This document shows positions 51,044-58,654 of a stretch of DNA of 64,000 nucleotides, in pieces. This DNA is from Bacillus_CJ salitolerans (lineage in GTDB: Bacteria; Bacillota; Bacilli; Bacillales; SA4). The stretch is taken from assembly GCF_042680805.1 (NCBI RefSeq), contig NZ_JBHUEM010000028.1, positions 1 through 64,000 of the forward strand, in the 5' to 3' direction. How positions within the stretch are numbered: the first letter of the stretch is position 1; the number at the start of each line of letters is the position of its first letter. The notes beneath the pieces were generated by a model. It searched no databases and was not told the origin of the DNA. It saw only the letters and a program-made list of their open reading frames with translations. The translations under genes and the position numbers were made by a program.

Positions 51044-51124
51044 AGATACTAATTATGACTCATGTTGTAATCCGATTCTTTAGAGGGAAATCAAAGATCG
51101 TGCAAAATAAAGTGTTGTTAGCGA

Positions 51125-51238
51125 TATCCAGAAAATTATTCGTTTTATCCAGAAAAAAAGTGTTATATCCAGAAAAAGTGTGCTTTTATCCAGAAAAATT
51201 TTCCTATATCCAGAAAAATAAAACATATATCCATAAAA
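51125..51238. repeat. Phased short-motif array D, TATCCAGAAAA variant (6 units)
   Basis: TATCCAGAAAA units start at 51125, 51146, 51166, 51187, 51207 and 51228, spacing 21, 20, 21, 20, 21. Most are preceded by T or TT, giving TTATCC. The unit shares TTATC and the period with arrays A-C (read on their minus strand: TTATCAGCAACT), so I take it as a variant of one class. Its orientation is opposite. A frame across it is a by-product. Confidence 0.85.
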
Positions 51239-51304
51239 GTATAAAAACGACAACCTTACCCGTTTCAGCTACCGCTGACGAAATCCTACTATTTATCAAA
51301 GAAT

Positions 51305-51365
51305 GGTTGGTTCAACTAACAATCAGTGGTAAAAGCATCCACTGATTGAAGTTTCACTTTATGAA
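51305..51365. repeat. Half copy of the two-hairpin element
   Basis: GGTTGGTTCAACTAA, then CAATCAGTGG (51320-51329) pairing with CCACTGATTG (51339-51348), then AAGTTTCACTTTAT. This equals the second hairpin and flanks of the element at 2921-3061; the first hairpin is absent. Confidence 0.82.
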
Positions 51366-51468
51366 ATAATTCTATCGTCGTATAATAGTAGAGGATAAAA
51401 ATTTATACAAAAAGGCGTATTGCATACGTCACTACCATTTTGTTGGTAGCAGGGAAGGAGCCTTACAA

Positions 51469-53004
51469 ATGGAAAAGCTTCAAGAAAGTATGTACAAGCT
51501 GATTGTTGAAACATCAACAAATTTACCGAAGGATGTCCGTCGTGCGATTAAAGCAGCAAAGGAAAGAGAAAGTGCTGGAACACGTGCTGCAATGTCACTT
51601 GCGACCATTACAAATAACATTACAATGGCGGATGACAATGTATCACCTATTTGCCAGGATACAGGACTTCCAACATTTAAAATTAAAGCGCCAGTAGGGG
51701 TCAACCAACTTAAAATTAAAGAAGCTATCAAGCATGCAATGGCCGAGGCAACAAAGAATGGAAAACTTCGTCCAAATTCTGTTGATTCATTAACAGGAGC
51801 AAACAGTGGAGATAACCTTGGAGACGGCTTACCAGTTATGAAGTTTGAGCAATGGGAAAATGATTATATCGACGTTCGATTAATTCTAAAGGGTGGCGGC
51901 TGTGAAAATAAGAACATTCAGTATAGCTTACCATGTGAGTTAGAAGGTCTTGGCAAGGCTGGTCGTGACCTTGACGGAATCCGTAAGTGTATCATGCACT
52001 CTATCTACCAAGCACAAGGGCAAGGCTGTAGTGCCGGCTTCATCGGTGTTGGAATCGGTGGAGATCGTTCAAGTGGATATGATTTAGCAAAGGAACAGCT
52101 TTTCCGTTCAAATGACGATGTAAATCCAAACGAAGATCTTCGCACGCTAGAAGAATATGTGATGGCAAATGCGAACGAGCTTGGAATTGGAACAATGGGC
52201 TTTGGGGGAGAAACGACTTTACTAGGCTGTAAAATCGGTGTGATGCATCGTATTCCAGCAAGCTTTTTCGTATCTGTAGCGTACAATTGCTGGGCATTCC
52301 GTCGTTTAGGAGTAAAGCTTGATCCTGAAACAGGTGAGATTCAAGACTGGATGTATCAAGAGGGAGAAAAAATCGACTTCTCGAAGGAAGTAGCAGCAGC
52401 AGTAGAAACAAGCGAAGAATCCAGAGAGGTTGTCCTTCAAGCTCCCATTACAGAAGAGCAAATCCGTGACCTGAAGGTTGGAGACGTTGTCATCATCAAT
52501 GGAATGATGTACACAGGACGTGACGCAATCCATAAGCACCTTTCAACAAACGATGCACCAGTAGATTTAAATGGTCAGGTTATTTACCACTGCGGACCTG
52601 TTATGCTTAAGGATGACGAAGGCAAGTGGCATGTGAAAGCAGCCGGCCCAACAACAAGTATTCGTGAGGAGCCTTATCAAGGTGATATTATGAAGAAGTT
52701 TGGTCTTCGTGCAGTTATCGGTAAAGGTGGTATGGGAGCGAAGACGCTTGCCGCATTAAAAGATCACGGCGGTGTTTATTTAAACGCTATTGGCGGAGCT
52801 GCTCAATACTATGCAGACTGTATTAAATCGGTTGAAGGTGTTGACTTTATGGAGTTTGGAATTCCAGAAGCCATGTGGCACTTAAACGTTGAAGGCTTTA
52901 AAGCAGTTGTAACAATGGACTCACACGGAAATAGCTTACATGCGGATGTAGAAAAATCATCTCTTGAAAAGCTTGCCCAATTTAAAGAGCCAGTATTTAA
53001 ATAA
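51469..53004 (+). CDS. fumA: Class I fumarate hydratase
   Basis: An iron-sulfur fumarase of 511 residues with the alpha- and beta-type parts fused. The alpha part has PICQDTGLPTFKI with a cluster Cys, GGCENKNIQYSLP and QGQGCSAGFIGVGIGGDRS; the beta part begins near 335 (GDVVIINGMMYTGRDAIH) and includes YHCGPVM and GKGGMGAKTL. It interconverts fumarate and malate in the TCA cycle. Being oxygen-sensitive, class I enzymes contrast with FumC, used in B. subtilis. ATG 51469 follows GGGAAGGAGCC. A TATAAT box at 51386 with upstream sequence is the likely promoter. Full length. Confidence 0.95.
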   Translation: MEKLQESMYKLIVETSTNLPKDVRRAIKAAKERESAGTRAAMSLATITNNITMADDNVSPICQDTGLPTFKIKAPVGVNQLKIKEAIKHAMAEATKNGKLRPNSVDSLTGANSGDNLGDGLPVMKFEQWENDYIDVRLILKGGGCENKNIQYSLPCELEGLGKAGRDLDGIRKCIMHSIYQAQGQGCSAGFIGVGIGGDRSSGYDLAKEQLFRSNDDVNPNEDLRTLEEYVMANANELGIGTMGFGGETTLLGCKIGVMHRIPASFFVSVAYNCWAFRRLGVKLDPETGEIQDWMYQEGEKIDFSKEVAAAVETSEESREVVLQAPITEEQIRDLKVGDVVIINGMMYTGRDAIHKHLSTNDAPVDLNGQVIYHCGPVMLKDDEGKWHVKAAGPTTSIREEPYQGDIMKKFGLRAVIGKGGMGAKTLAALKDHGGVYLNAIGGAAQYYADCIKSVEGVDFMEFGIPEAMWHLNVEGFKAVVTMDSHGNSLHADVEKSSLEKLAQFKEPVFK

Positions 53005-53036
53005 TTTGAAAAGCTTGGGACTTAGTTCCAGTTTCA

Positions 53037-53068
53037 GACTGTCGAGAAAGATCTCGATAGTCTTTTTT
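53037..53068 (+). terminator. Terminator of the fumarase gene
   Basis: GACTGTCGAGA (53037-53047) pairs with TCTCGATAGTC (53052-53062), then six T. Confidence 0.9.
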
Positions 53069-53143
53069 ACGTTCCACCTTAATGGTCCTATAGAATATGA
53101 TGAGAATTGAAGTTTGGGTTCTAATAATCGAGCATTTGGAGTA

Positions 53144-53457
53144 GTTTGCGGAGTGAAAAGTCGGATAACAAGATTTAATCGACATTTGGAAGTGGTTTGC
53201 GGAGTGAAAAGTTGGATAACAGGATTTAATCGACATTTGGAAGTGGTTTGCGGAGTGAAAAGTTGGATAACAGGATTTAATCGACATTTGGAAGTGGTTT
53301 GCGGAGTGAAAAGTCGAATAACAGGATTTAATCGACATTTGGAAGTGGTTTGCGGAGTGAAAAGTCGAATAACAGGATTTAATCGATATTTCGAATTGGT
53401 TTGCGGAATGAAAAGTCAGATAACAGGATTTAATCGACATTTCAAAGTGGTTTGATC
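53144..53457. repeat. 51-bp minisatellite (6 units)
   Basis: GTTTGCGGAGTGAAAAGT begins at 53144, 53195, 53246, 53297, 53348 and 53399, exactly 51 bp each time, with the truncated start of a seventh unit at 53450. Units are nearly identical; differences are single bases (GTCGGATAAC, GTTGGATAAC, GTCGAATAAC) and grow toward the ends. Because 51 is a multiple of three, frames stay open on both strands (a 17-residue repeat on each). Neither frame has a ribosome site, so I treat it as non-coding. Confidence 0.93.
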
Positions 53458-53547
53458 CTTGAACTATTCAATAGTAGGGGTCGCCTCTTTGTATATGTTA
53501 CTTAGTCGGATATATCAATTTCCCGAATGAGGTCTTAAAACATGCTG

Positions 53548-53577
53548 AAAGCTTGGGACTTAGTCCCAAGCTTTTTA
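53548..53577. terminator. Terminator of the gene ending at 53575
   Basis: AAAGCTTGGGACT-AAGTCCCAAGCTTT type perfect dyad (53548-53575), A- and T-flanked. Its left half, AAGCTTGGGACTTAGT, also occurs at 53010 before the fumarase terminator. Confidence 0.85.
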
Positions 53578-54066
53578 CGTTTGCTCAATCATTCTAAATA
53601 TCGCAAGTTTCAATACGTACATCATAATGACAAATAGAATAAAGTTTTTCCAATTAATCACGAGCCGGTTATTTTTAGGCTGGACAACTCCAAAAGCGAC
53701 AATGTTCCAAAACCATTTTGAATCGGTCCATCGCTTTTTAGGCTGAACTTCCCCTTCTCGTTTCTTATTTTCATATCTAGCCCATAAGAGAATAAAGACA
53801 ATATCAAAAATGGCTCCAAGTGTGACGGCAGTGACCGCGAACTCATTAGAAACCGTCCACTTTCCTTCATTTTCTTTTCGCTTCTCTTCTTGTTTCAATT
53901 CATATTTAGCCATGGCATCTGAAAAGAGAGCTTTCATTTCTTCTGTATGTGTTTGCTCGATAGGTGTGTGGGAATAATCCTTTGACCACAAAACGGCTGA
54001 AACTACTAATGAAATGATTAGGAAGAAGTACAACAGAAAGAATTTAACGGTATTCGACATCTTCAT
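53575..54066 (-). CDS. Hypothetical membrane protein (163 aa)
   Basis: ATG 54066 has AAGGGGTGG about ten bases upstream and is preferred to the frame opening at 54135. Three TM segments: 8-28, about 72-92 (VTAVTLGAIFDIVFILLWA) and 139-156, with a long charged external or cytoplasmic loop between the first two (EMKALFSDAMAKYELKQEEK) and the basic stretch KKRWTDSKWFWN before the last. I do not recognise a family. It separates the fumarase-minisatellite block from pdaA. Confidence 0.7.
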   Translation of the reverse strand: MKMSNTVKFFLLYFFLIISLVVSAVLWSKDYSHTPIEQTHTEEMKALFSDAMAKYELKQEEKRKENEGKWTVSNEFAVTAVTLGAIFDIVFILLWARYENKKREGEVQPKKRWTDSKWFWNIVAFGVVQPKNNRLVINWKNFILFVIMMYVLKLAIFRMIEQT

Positions 54067-54255
54067 CAAATCAACCACCCCTTCACTTACAAGTTTACCA
54101 GTAATTTCTAACTGTAAATGGAAGGAATGTGACAATTTTGAAAAAGATAGCAGATGATGATTCGCGCTTGGAAAACCTTACACAGCATGAAATTCCCTTT
54201 ACAACAGAAACTATCCATATACGAAATGTTTAAGTAAAAGAAAGGGGCTGAAGAA

Positions 54256-55062
54256 ATGAAATGGAAAATGATTTTCAGCGTATTCGCGATAAGCTTATTG
54301 TTATTTCCGTCACTTCATATAGATGCATCAAACTACTCGAATGCTAAAACGCATTGGGGATTTAAAAAGAGTGTTAATCATGAGCCTGCCTCTGCAGGGA
54401 AGCAATTAGAAGAGTTACTTTCGCAGTATAATGGCTTTTACTTAGGCGATACATCCAAAAAGGAAATCTATTTAACCTTTGATAATGGATATGAAAATGG
54501 ATATACACCACAAATCCTAGACGTATTAAAAAAGAAAAAGGTCCCAGCAACGTTCTTTGTGACAGGGTATTACTTGAAAAAGGAAGCAGACCTTGTCAAA
54601 CGCATGGTCGCTGAAGGCCATATCGTTGGGAATCATTCCTGGCACCACCCTGACTTAACAGAGGTCAGTGATGTTAGGTTAAAGAAAGAGTTAGAGCTAG
54701 TCAGAGAAGAATACGAGCAGCTAACTGGGCAAAAAGGCATGAATTATCTGCGTCCACCAAGAGGTATATTTAGTGAACGAACGCTTGCCTTATCTGAAAA
54801 ACTCGGCTATACAAATGTATTCTGGTCACTTGCATTCGTCGATTGGAATACCGATCAACAAAAGGGCTGGAAGCATTCGTATAACAATGTCATGAAGCAA
54901 ATCCATCCTGGAGCAATCCTACTGTTACATACAGTATCGAAGGATAATGCTGATGCTCTTGAGAAAATCATTACCGACCTTCAAGCACAAGGCTACACCT
55001 TTAAAAGCCTAGATGATTTAATGATGGAAAAAACGATGCCACATCCGTGGTTATTTAGCTAA
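54256..55062 (+). CDS. pdaA: Delta-lactam-biosynthetic N-acetylmuramic acid deacetylase PdaA
   Basis: A CE4-family polysaccharide deacetylase needed to form muramic delta-lactam in the spore cortex peptidoglycan, without which spores fail to germinate. Residues 1-24 are a signal peptide. Catalytic motifs are YLTFDNGYENGYT (FDNG as is usual in PdaA), NHSWHHPDL (metal His pair), LRPPRGIF and ILLHTVS. The 268-residue length equals PdaA. ATG 54256 follows AAAGGGGCTGAAG. In B. subtilis it is made in the forespore; I could not define a sigma-G promoter by eye. Its backbone place before yfjP/yfjO is as in B. subtilis. Confidence 0.95.
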   Translation: MKWKMIFSVFAISLLLFPSLHIDASNYSNAKTHWGFKKSVNHEPASAGKQLEELLSQYNGFYLGDTSKKEIYLTFDNGYENGYTPQILDVLKKKKVPATFFVTGYYLKKEADLVKRMVAEGHIVGNHSWHHPDLTEVSDVRLKKELELVREEYEQLTGQKGMNYLRPPRGIFSERTLALSEKLGYTNVFWSLAFVDWNTDQQKGWKHSYNNVMKQIHPGAILLLHTVSKDNADALEKIITDLQAQGYTFKSLDDLMMEKTMPHPWLFS

Positions 55063-55068
55063 TTTGAG

Positions 55069-55098
55069 ATACCACAGTTGTTTTGCTGTGGTATTTTT
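55069..55098 (+). terminator. Terminator of pdaA
   Basis: ATACCACAG (55069-55077) pairs with CTGTGGTAT (55085-55093), then T run. Confidence 0.88.
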
Positions 55099-55223
55099 GC
55101 TTTCTACGCGAAAATACAAGTTTTTGTTACCTAATCTAGCTTTTACTGCCATCATTTAGAATGACCATTTTTCATGATATAATACGGAAAAAATAAGAAA
55201 TTGCTTGGAAGGGAAGTCTAAGT

Positions 55224-56093
55224 ATGTGGACTGAAACGGTAATAACAGAAGGACCGTACCGGTTTGAAAGTGTTTTACATCGTCTTACATTAGATCCGTT
55301 AAATCAAATTGACCTAGAAGCAAACACAATTAGAATTCCGATGTACGTACATAATCACAAACAGGTCGTTACGATTAAAGGGGTTGGAACGATTGAGGCT
55401 CCTGAGTTTGAAGTCACCAGTGATCAGTACAAAGAAGAAACACTGAATGAAGTGGCAAGAATTTTTCAATGGAACGTATCGCTAAAAGAAATGGCTAAAC
55501 ATTTTGAGGCAACGAACATTGCCAAGCTTGCAAAGGATCACGAAGGGACACCGCTTGTTTTAGATATGAATCCGTATTTAAGTTTGCTAAAATGTATCAT
55601 ACACCAGCAGCTGAATATGTCATTTGCTTTTACGCTGACAAAAAGACTTGTTCAAACGTATGGAGAGGAAGTGGATGGTGTTTGGTTTTACCCACTTCCT
55701 GAAAAGGTTGCTTCCTTAGCTTATAGCGAGCTTCGAGACATGCAGTTTAGTCAACGAAAAGCAGAGTACGTTATTGATACATCAAGACTTCTTGCGGAAG
55801 GGCAGTTATCGTTAGATGAACTTGTGACAATGAATGACGAAGAAATTCAAGAAAAGTTAATGAAGATACGCGGGATTGGTCAGTGGACCATTCAAAACTT
55901 GCTCCTTTTTGGCTTTGGAAGGCAAAACCTATTTCCGAAGGCAGACATTGGGATCCAAAACGCAATAAAAAAGCATTTCAACCTAGACCAAAAACCTACA
56001 TATGAACAAATGGATGAATTATCAAAAGGGTGGAGCCCTTACTTGAGCTATGCCTCCCTATATTTATGGCGTAGCCTTGAAACGAAACAATAA
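55224..56093 (+). CDS. yfjP: DNA-3-methyladenine glycosylase, AlkA-like (YfjP)
   Basis: A HhH-GPD glycosylase of 289 residues that removes alkylated bases in base-excision repair. Residues 125-280 hold the domain: LKCIIHQQLNMSFAFTLTKR, the helix-hairpin-helix LMKIRGIGQWTIQNLLL and then the catalytic Asp in LFPKADIGIQNAIKKHF. The N-terminal beta part is like AlkA. ATG 55224 follows GGAAGGGAAGTC. Its stop overlaps the ATG (56093) upstream of the next gene. It keeps the order pdaA-yfjP-yfjO. Confidence 0.92.
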   Translation: MWTETVITEGPYRFESVLHRLTLDPLNQIDLEANTIRIPMYVHNHKQVVTIKGVGTIEAPEFEVTSDQYKEETLNEVARIFQWNVSLKEMAKHFEATNIAKLAKDHEGTPLVLDMNPYLSLLKCIIHQQLNMSFAFTLTKRLVQTYGEEVDGVWFYPLPEKVASLAYSELRDMQFSQRKAEYVIDTSRLLAEGQLSLDELVTMNDEEIQEKLMKIRGIGQWTIQNLLLFGFGRQNLFPKADIGIQNAIKKHFNLDQKPTYEQMDELSKGWSPYLSYASLYLWRSLETKQ

Positions 56094-56107
56094 TGGAGCG
56101 GATCACA

Positions 56108-57490
56108 GTGAAAAAGACACAAGAAGCAGTACTAGAAATAGGACAAACATTTCCCTTAACAATCAAACGGCTGGGCATTAATGGAGAAGGAGTGGGCTTT
56201 TTTAAGCGGAAGGTCGTTTTCGTCCCAGGGGCTCTTCCAGGTGAGGAAGTGGTGGCAGAAGCGACAAAGGTGTTACCAAACTTAATGGAAGCAAAGGTAA
56301 AGAAAATCCGCAAAAAGTCACCTGACCGTGTGGCACCGCCATGTCCAATCTATGATAAGTGCGGTGGCTGTCAGTTACAACACCTGAACTATGAAGGCCA
56401 ATTACGCGAAAAGCGGGATATTGTCATTCAAGCCTTTGAACGATATTCAAAAATACCAATGGATCAGCTTGAGGTGCGTGAGACAATCGGCATGGAGGAT
56501 CCGTGGAACTACCGGAATAAAAGCCAGCTTCAAGTTGGCTTGCAAAAACAAAAAGTAATTGCTGGACTTTATGGGATGAATTCACACGAGCTTGTTGACC
56601 TGTCGGATTGCATGATTCAGCATGAGAGTACGAATAAAGTGACTCAGGTGATCAAAAGAATGTTAGAGAAACTACAAATTCCTATTTACAATGAACGGAC
56701 AAGAAAAGGAATCGTACGTACGATAGTCACGAGAGTTGGAATTCAAACAGGAGAGCTTCAAGTTATTCTCATTACAGCAAAAAAAGAAATCCCGAACCGC
56801 GACAAGCTCATTCGTGATATCCAATCAAAGCTACCAGAAGTCAAATCCATTATGCAAAACATCAACGGTGAAAAAACGTCGCTCATCTTTGGAAACCAAA
56901 CTATGCATTTATCAGGCGAGGAAACGATTCAAGAAGTATTAGGGGACTTACAGTTTGAACTTTCAGCAAGAGCATTCTTTCAATTAAATCCAACCCAAAC
57001 GGTCAAGCTATATGATGAAGTAAAAAAAGCAGCGGGACTAACAGGAAAAGAAAAAATCGTCGATGCTTACTGCGGAGTTGGAACAATCGGACTATGGCTG
57101 GCGAAAGACGCCGGTGAAATCAGAGGAATGGATGTCATTCCAGAATCGATCACAGACGCTAGAAAAAATGCTGCTAACCACAGCTTTAATAATGTAAAGT
57201 ATGAAGTCGGCAAAGCAGAGGACGTCTTGCCAAAATGGGTGAAAGAAGGCTGGAAGCCGGATGTTGTCGTGGTGGATCCACCACGTACTGGCTGTGATGC
57301 AGGATTATTGAACACCCTGAAAAAAATAAAGCCGAAAAAGATCGTGTATGTGTCCTGTAACCCATCGACGTTAGCTAAGGATGTCGCTGAGCTTGGGAAG
57401 AACTACGAGGTGAAGTACTTGCAGCCGGTTGATATGTTTCCGCATACGGCACATGTCGAGTGTGTGACACAGTTATTATTAAAATTATAA
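56108..57490 (+). CDS. yfjO: 23S rRNA (uracil-C5)-methyltransferase, RumA/RlmCD family (YfjO-like)
   Basis: A SAM-dependent RNA m5U methyltransferase of about 460 residues. An N-terminal TRAM domain (PLTIKRLGINGEGVGFFKR) is followed by the [4Fe-4S] motif CPIYDKCGGCQLQH. The SAM domain has VDAYCGVGTIGLWLA and VVDPPRTGCD, and the catalytic Cys is in YVSCNPSTLAKD. Its likely substrate is U1939 or U747 of 23S rRNA; B. subtilis has two such proteins and I take this one as the YfjO orthologue because of its place. GTG 56108 (GGAGCGG upstream) or ATG 56093, which overlaps the yfjP stop, could be the start. Confidence 0.9.
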   Translation: MKKTQEAVLEIGQTFPLTIKRLGINGEGVGFFKRKVVFVPGALPGEEVVAEATKVLPNLMEAKVKKIRKKSPDRVAPPCPIYDKCGGCQLQHLNYEGQLREKRDIVIQAFERYSKIPMDQLEVRETIGMEDPWNYRNKSQLQVGLQKQKVIAGLYGMNSHELVDLSDCMIQHESTNKVTQVIKRMLEKLQIPIYNERTRKGIVRTIVTRVGIQTGELQVILITAKKEIPNRDKLIRDIQSKLPEVKSIMQNINGEKTSLIFGNQTMHLSGEETIQEVLGDLQFELSARAFFQLNPTQTVKLYDEVKKAAGLTGKEKIVDAYCGVGTIGLWLAKDAGEIRGMDVIPESITDARKNAANHSFNNVKYEVGKAEDVLPKWVKEGWKPDVVVVDPPRTGCDAGLLNTLKKIKPKKIVYVSCNPSTLAKDVAELGKNYEVKYLQPVDMFPHTAHVECVTQLLLKL

Positions 57491-57722
57491 CGAACAAATT
57501 ACCCTCTTATACCTTACAATAAAGATTTTCCACAGCCATCGGCAGTTAGAATCAAAATTTGTAAAAATGCGTGGAAAAGGCCAACAAATCGTGATGTTTT
57601 GAAGTTGAAAAGGAAGAAAGTGGAATTTGTCCGAAAGCTTTATTATGATAAAGAATGAAGGAATACAGGTTTGAGTGGAGCTTATTAAGATTAAAACGAC
57701 TGTACAAAAATGTAATTGAATT

Positions 57723-57757
57723 AGCCCAATTCCTTAATAGGAAAGGGCTATTTTTTA
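57723..57757 (+). terminator. Hairpin with T tract downstream of yfjO
   Basis: AGCCCAATTCCTT (57723-57735) pairs with GGAAAGGGCT (57740-57749) with a bulge, then six T. It lies 233 bp after the stop; between them (57491-57722) I see no gene. Confidence 0.65.
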
Positions 57758-57842
57758 CAGAAAATAAAAGCGTGGCCGACTTATGATTTCGGCAAAATTA
57801 GCAGACTTCGAGGAGTGGCGGGATCTTTATGATTTTTTTTCA

Positions 57843-57882
57843 GAAAAAGGGATGCCAATTGTGTGATTAGTATCCCTTTTAA
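57843..57882. terminator. Terminator of the gene ending at 57896
   Basis: AAAAGGGAT (57845-57853) pairs with ATCCCTTTT (57872-57880). Placed to act on the minus-strand membrane gene. Confidence 0.72.
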
Positions 57883-57895
57883 CCTTCAGCATTTG

Positions 57896-58477
57896 TTAGA
57901 CTGGTAAATAATCACTTTTAATAGTTTGACTCTTCGCATATTTCTCAGTTAACATTACATATCCCATACCTACATAGGATAATCCCCAGAAAAACGCACC
58001 CCATTTTTCCATCAATGGAAGCATTGGCACGATAAAGCTTAACAATAGAAGATAAATAATCCAGCGTGGGAATACCTTTGCACGGAATGTTGCATACGCA
58101 AATCCAGGCATACCAAGGAACATACCAGCCATAACAATGATTTTAGACACAAGAATAAACGAATTAGCGTTTGCTCTAAGTGCTTCTTCACCTGTCATTC
58201 CACTTGCTAAAAGCATCCAAACCATACAGCCAGTTATCGCATTAAATACGATGATAGCGATAGTCGATACAAATCCTAACGCTCCAGATTCTCTTTGTAC
58301 TAAAAATAGACCAATTGATGAAGCTGCCATAAGGATACAAGCCGCAAATCCAAAAATTAACTCTTGAGTACTATCAGTACCCCAAATAAGTGAAGTAGGA
58401 GTCATCCCCATTCTAGTAAAACCAGCTAGTATTATTAGTACCCCAAACCATTTTCCTATTTTATCTAATGTCATCAA
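57896..58477 (-). CDS. Hypothetical membrane protein (193 aa)
   Basis: About six TM helices in 193 residues, with small loops: LGVLIILAGFTRMGM near the start, then LIFGFAACILMAASSIGLFL, GMFLGMPGFAYATFRAKVFP and a polar tail TEKYAKSQTIKSDYLPV. No family recognised. ATG 58477 follows GGGGGAATAATTG. It is divergent from the two-component system, and the shared 177-bp region has a triple 10-bp direct repeat, so it may be a target of that system. Confidence 0.72.
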   Translation of the reverse strand: MMTLDKIGKWFGVLIILAGFTRMGMTPTSLIWGTDSTQELIFGFAACILMAASSIGLFLVQRESGALGFVSTIAIIVFNAITGCMVWMLLASGMTGEEALRANANSFILVSKIIVMAGMFLGMPGFAYATFRAKVFPRWIIYLLLLSFIVPMLPLMEKWGAFFWGLSYVGMGYVMLTEKYAKSQTIKSDYLPV

Positions 58478-58556
58478 TTATTCCCCCATTCAATTTGGTA
58501 AGCTAATCTTAGCAAGCACTTCATCAAATTGAATAGAGAATCAGATTCCTGTTTTT

Positions 58557-58586
58557 TTAGGAAAGTTTAGGAAACATTAGGAATAT
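58557..58586. promoter_or_regulatory. Three 10-bp direct repeats between divergent genes
   Basis: TTTAGGAAAG (58557-58566), TTTAGGAAAC (58567-58576) and ATTAGGAATA (58577-58586) follow each other without gaps, each one helical turn. A TATAAT box is at 58622-58627. Together they look like a regulator site of the two-component operon or of the divergent gene. Confidence 0.62.
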
Positions 58587-58654
58587 TACTGTGTAGTGCA
58601 TCCACTTAATTCCTTGTTTGCTATAATGAGGAAAAGGGGGGTGTTGCAATTCAT

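Noticed and set aside
51055..51345. Plus-strand ORF with repeated YPEK
   Set aside because: A translation of array D and the half hairpin element; no ribosome site.
52997..53455. Two opposite ORFs with 17-residue repeats
   Set aside because: Both are by-products of the 51-bp minisatellite; no start signals.
53144..53457. CRISPR array as an explanation of the 51-bp repeat
   Set aside because: The whole unit is repeated with no unique spacers.
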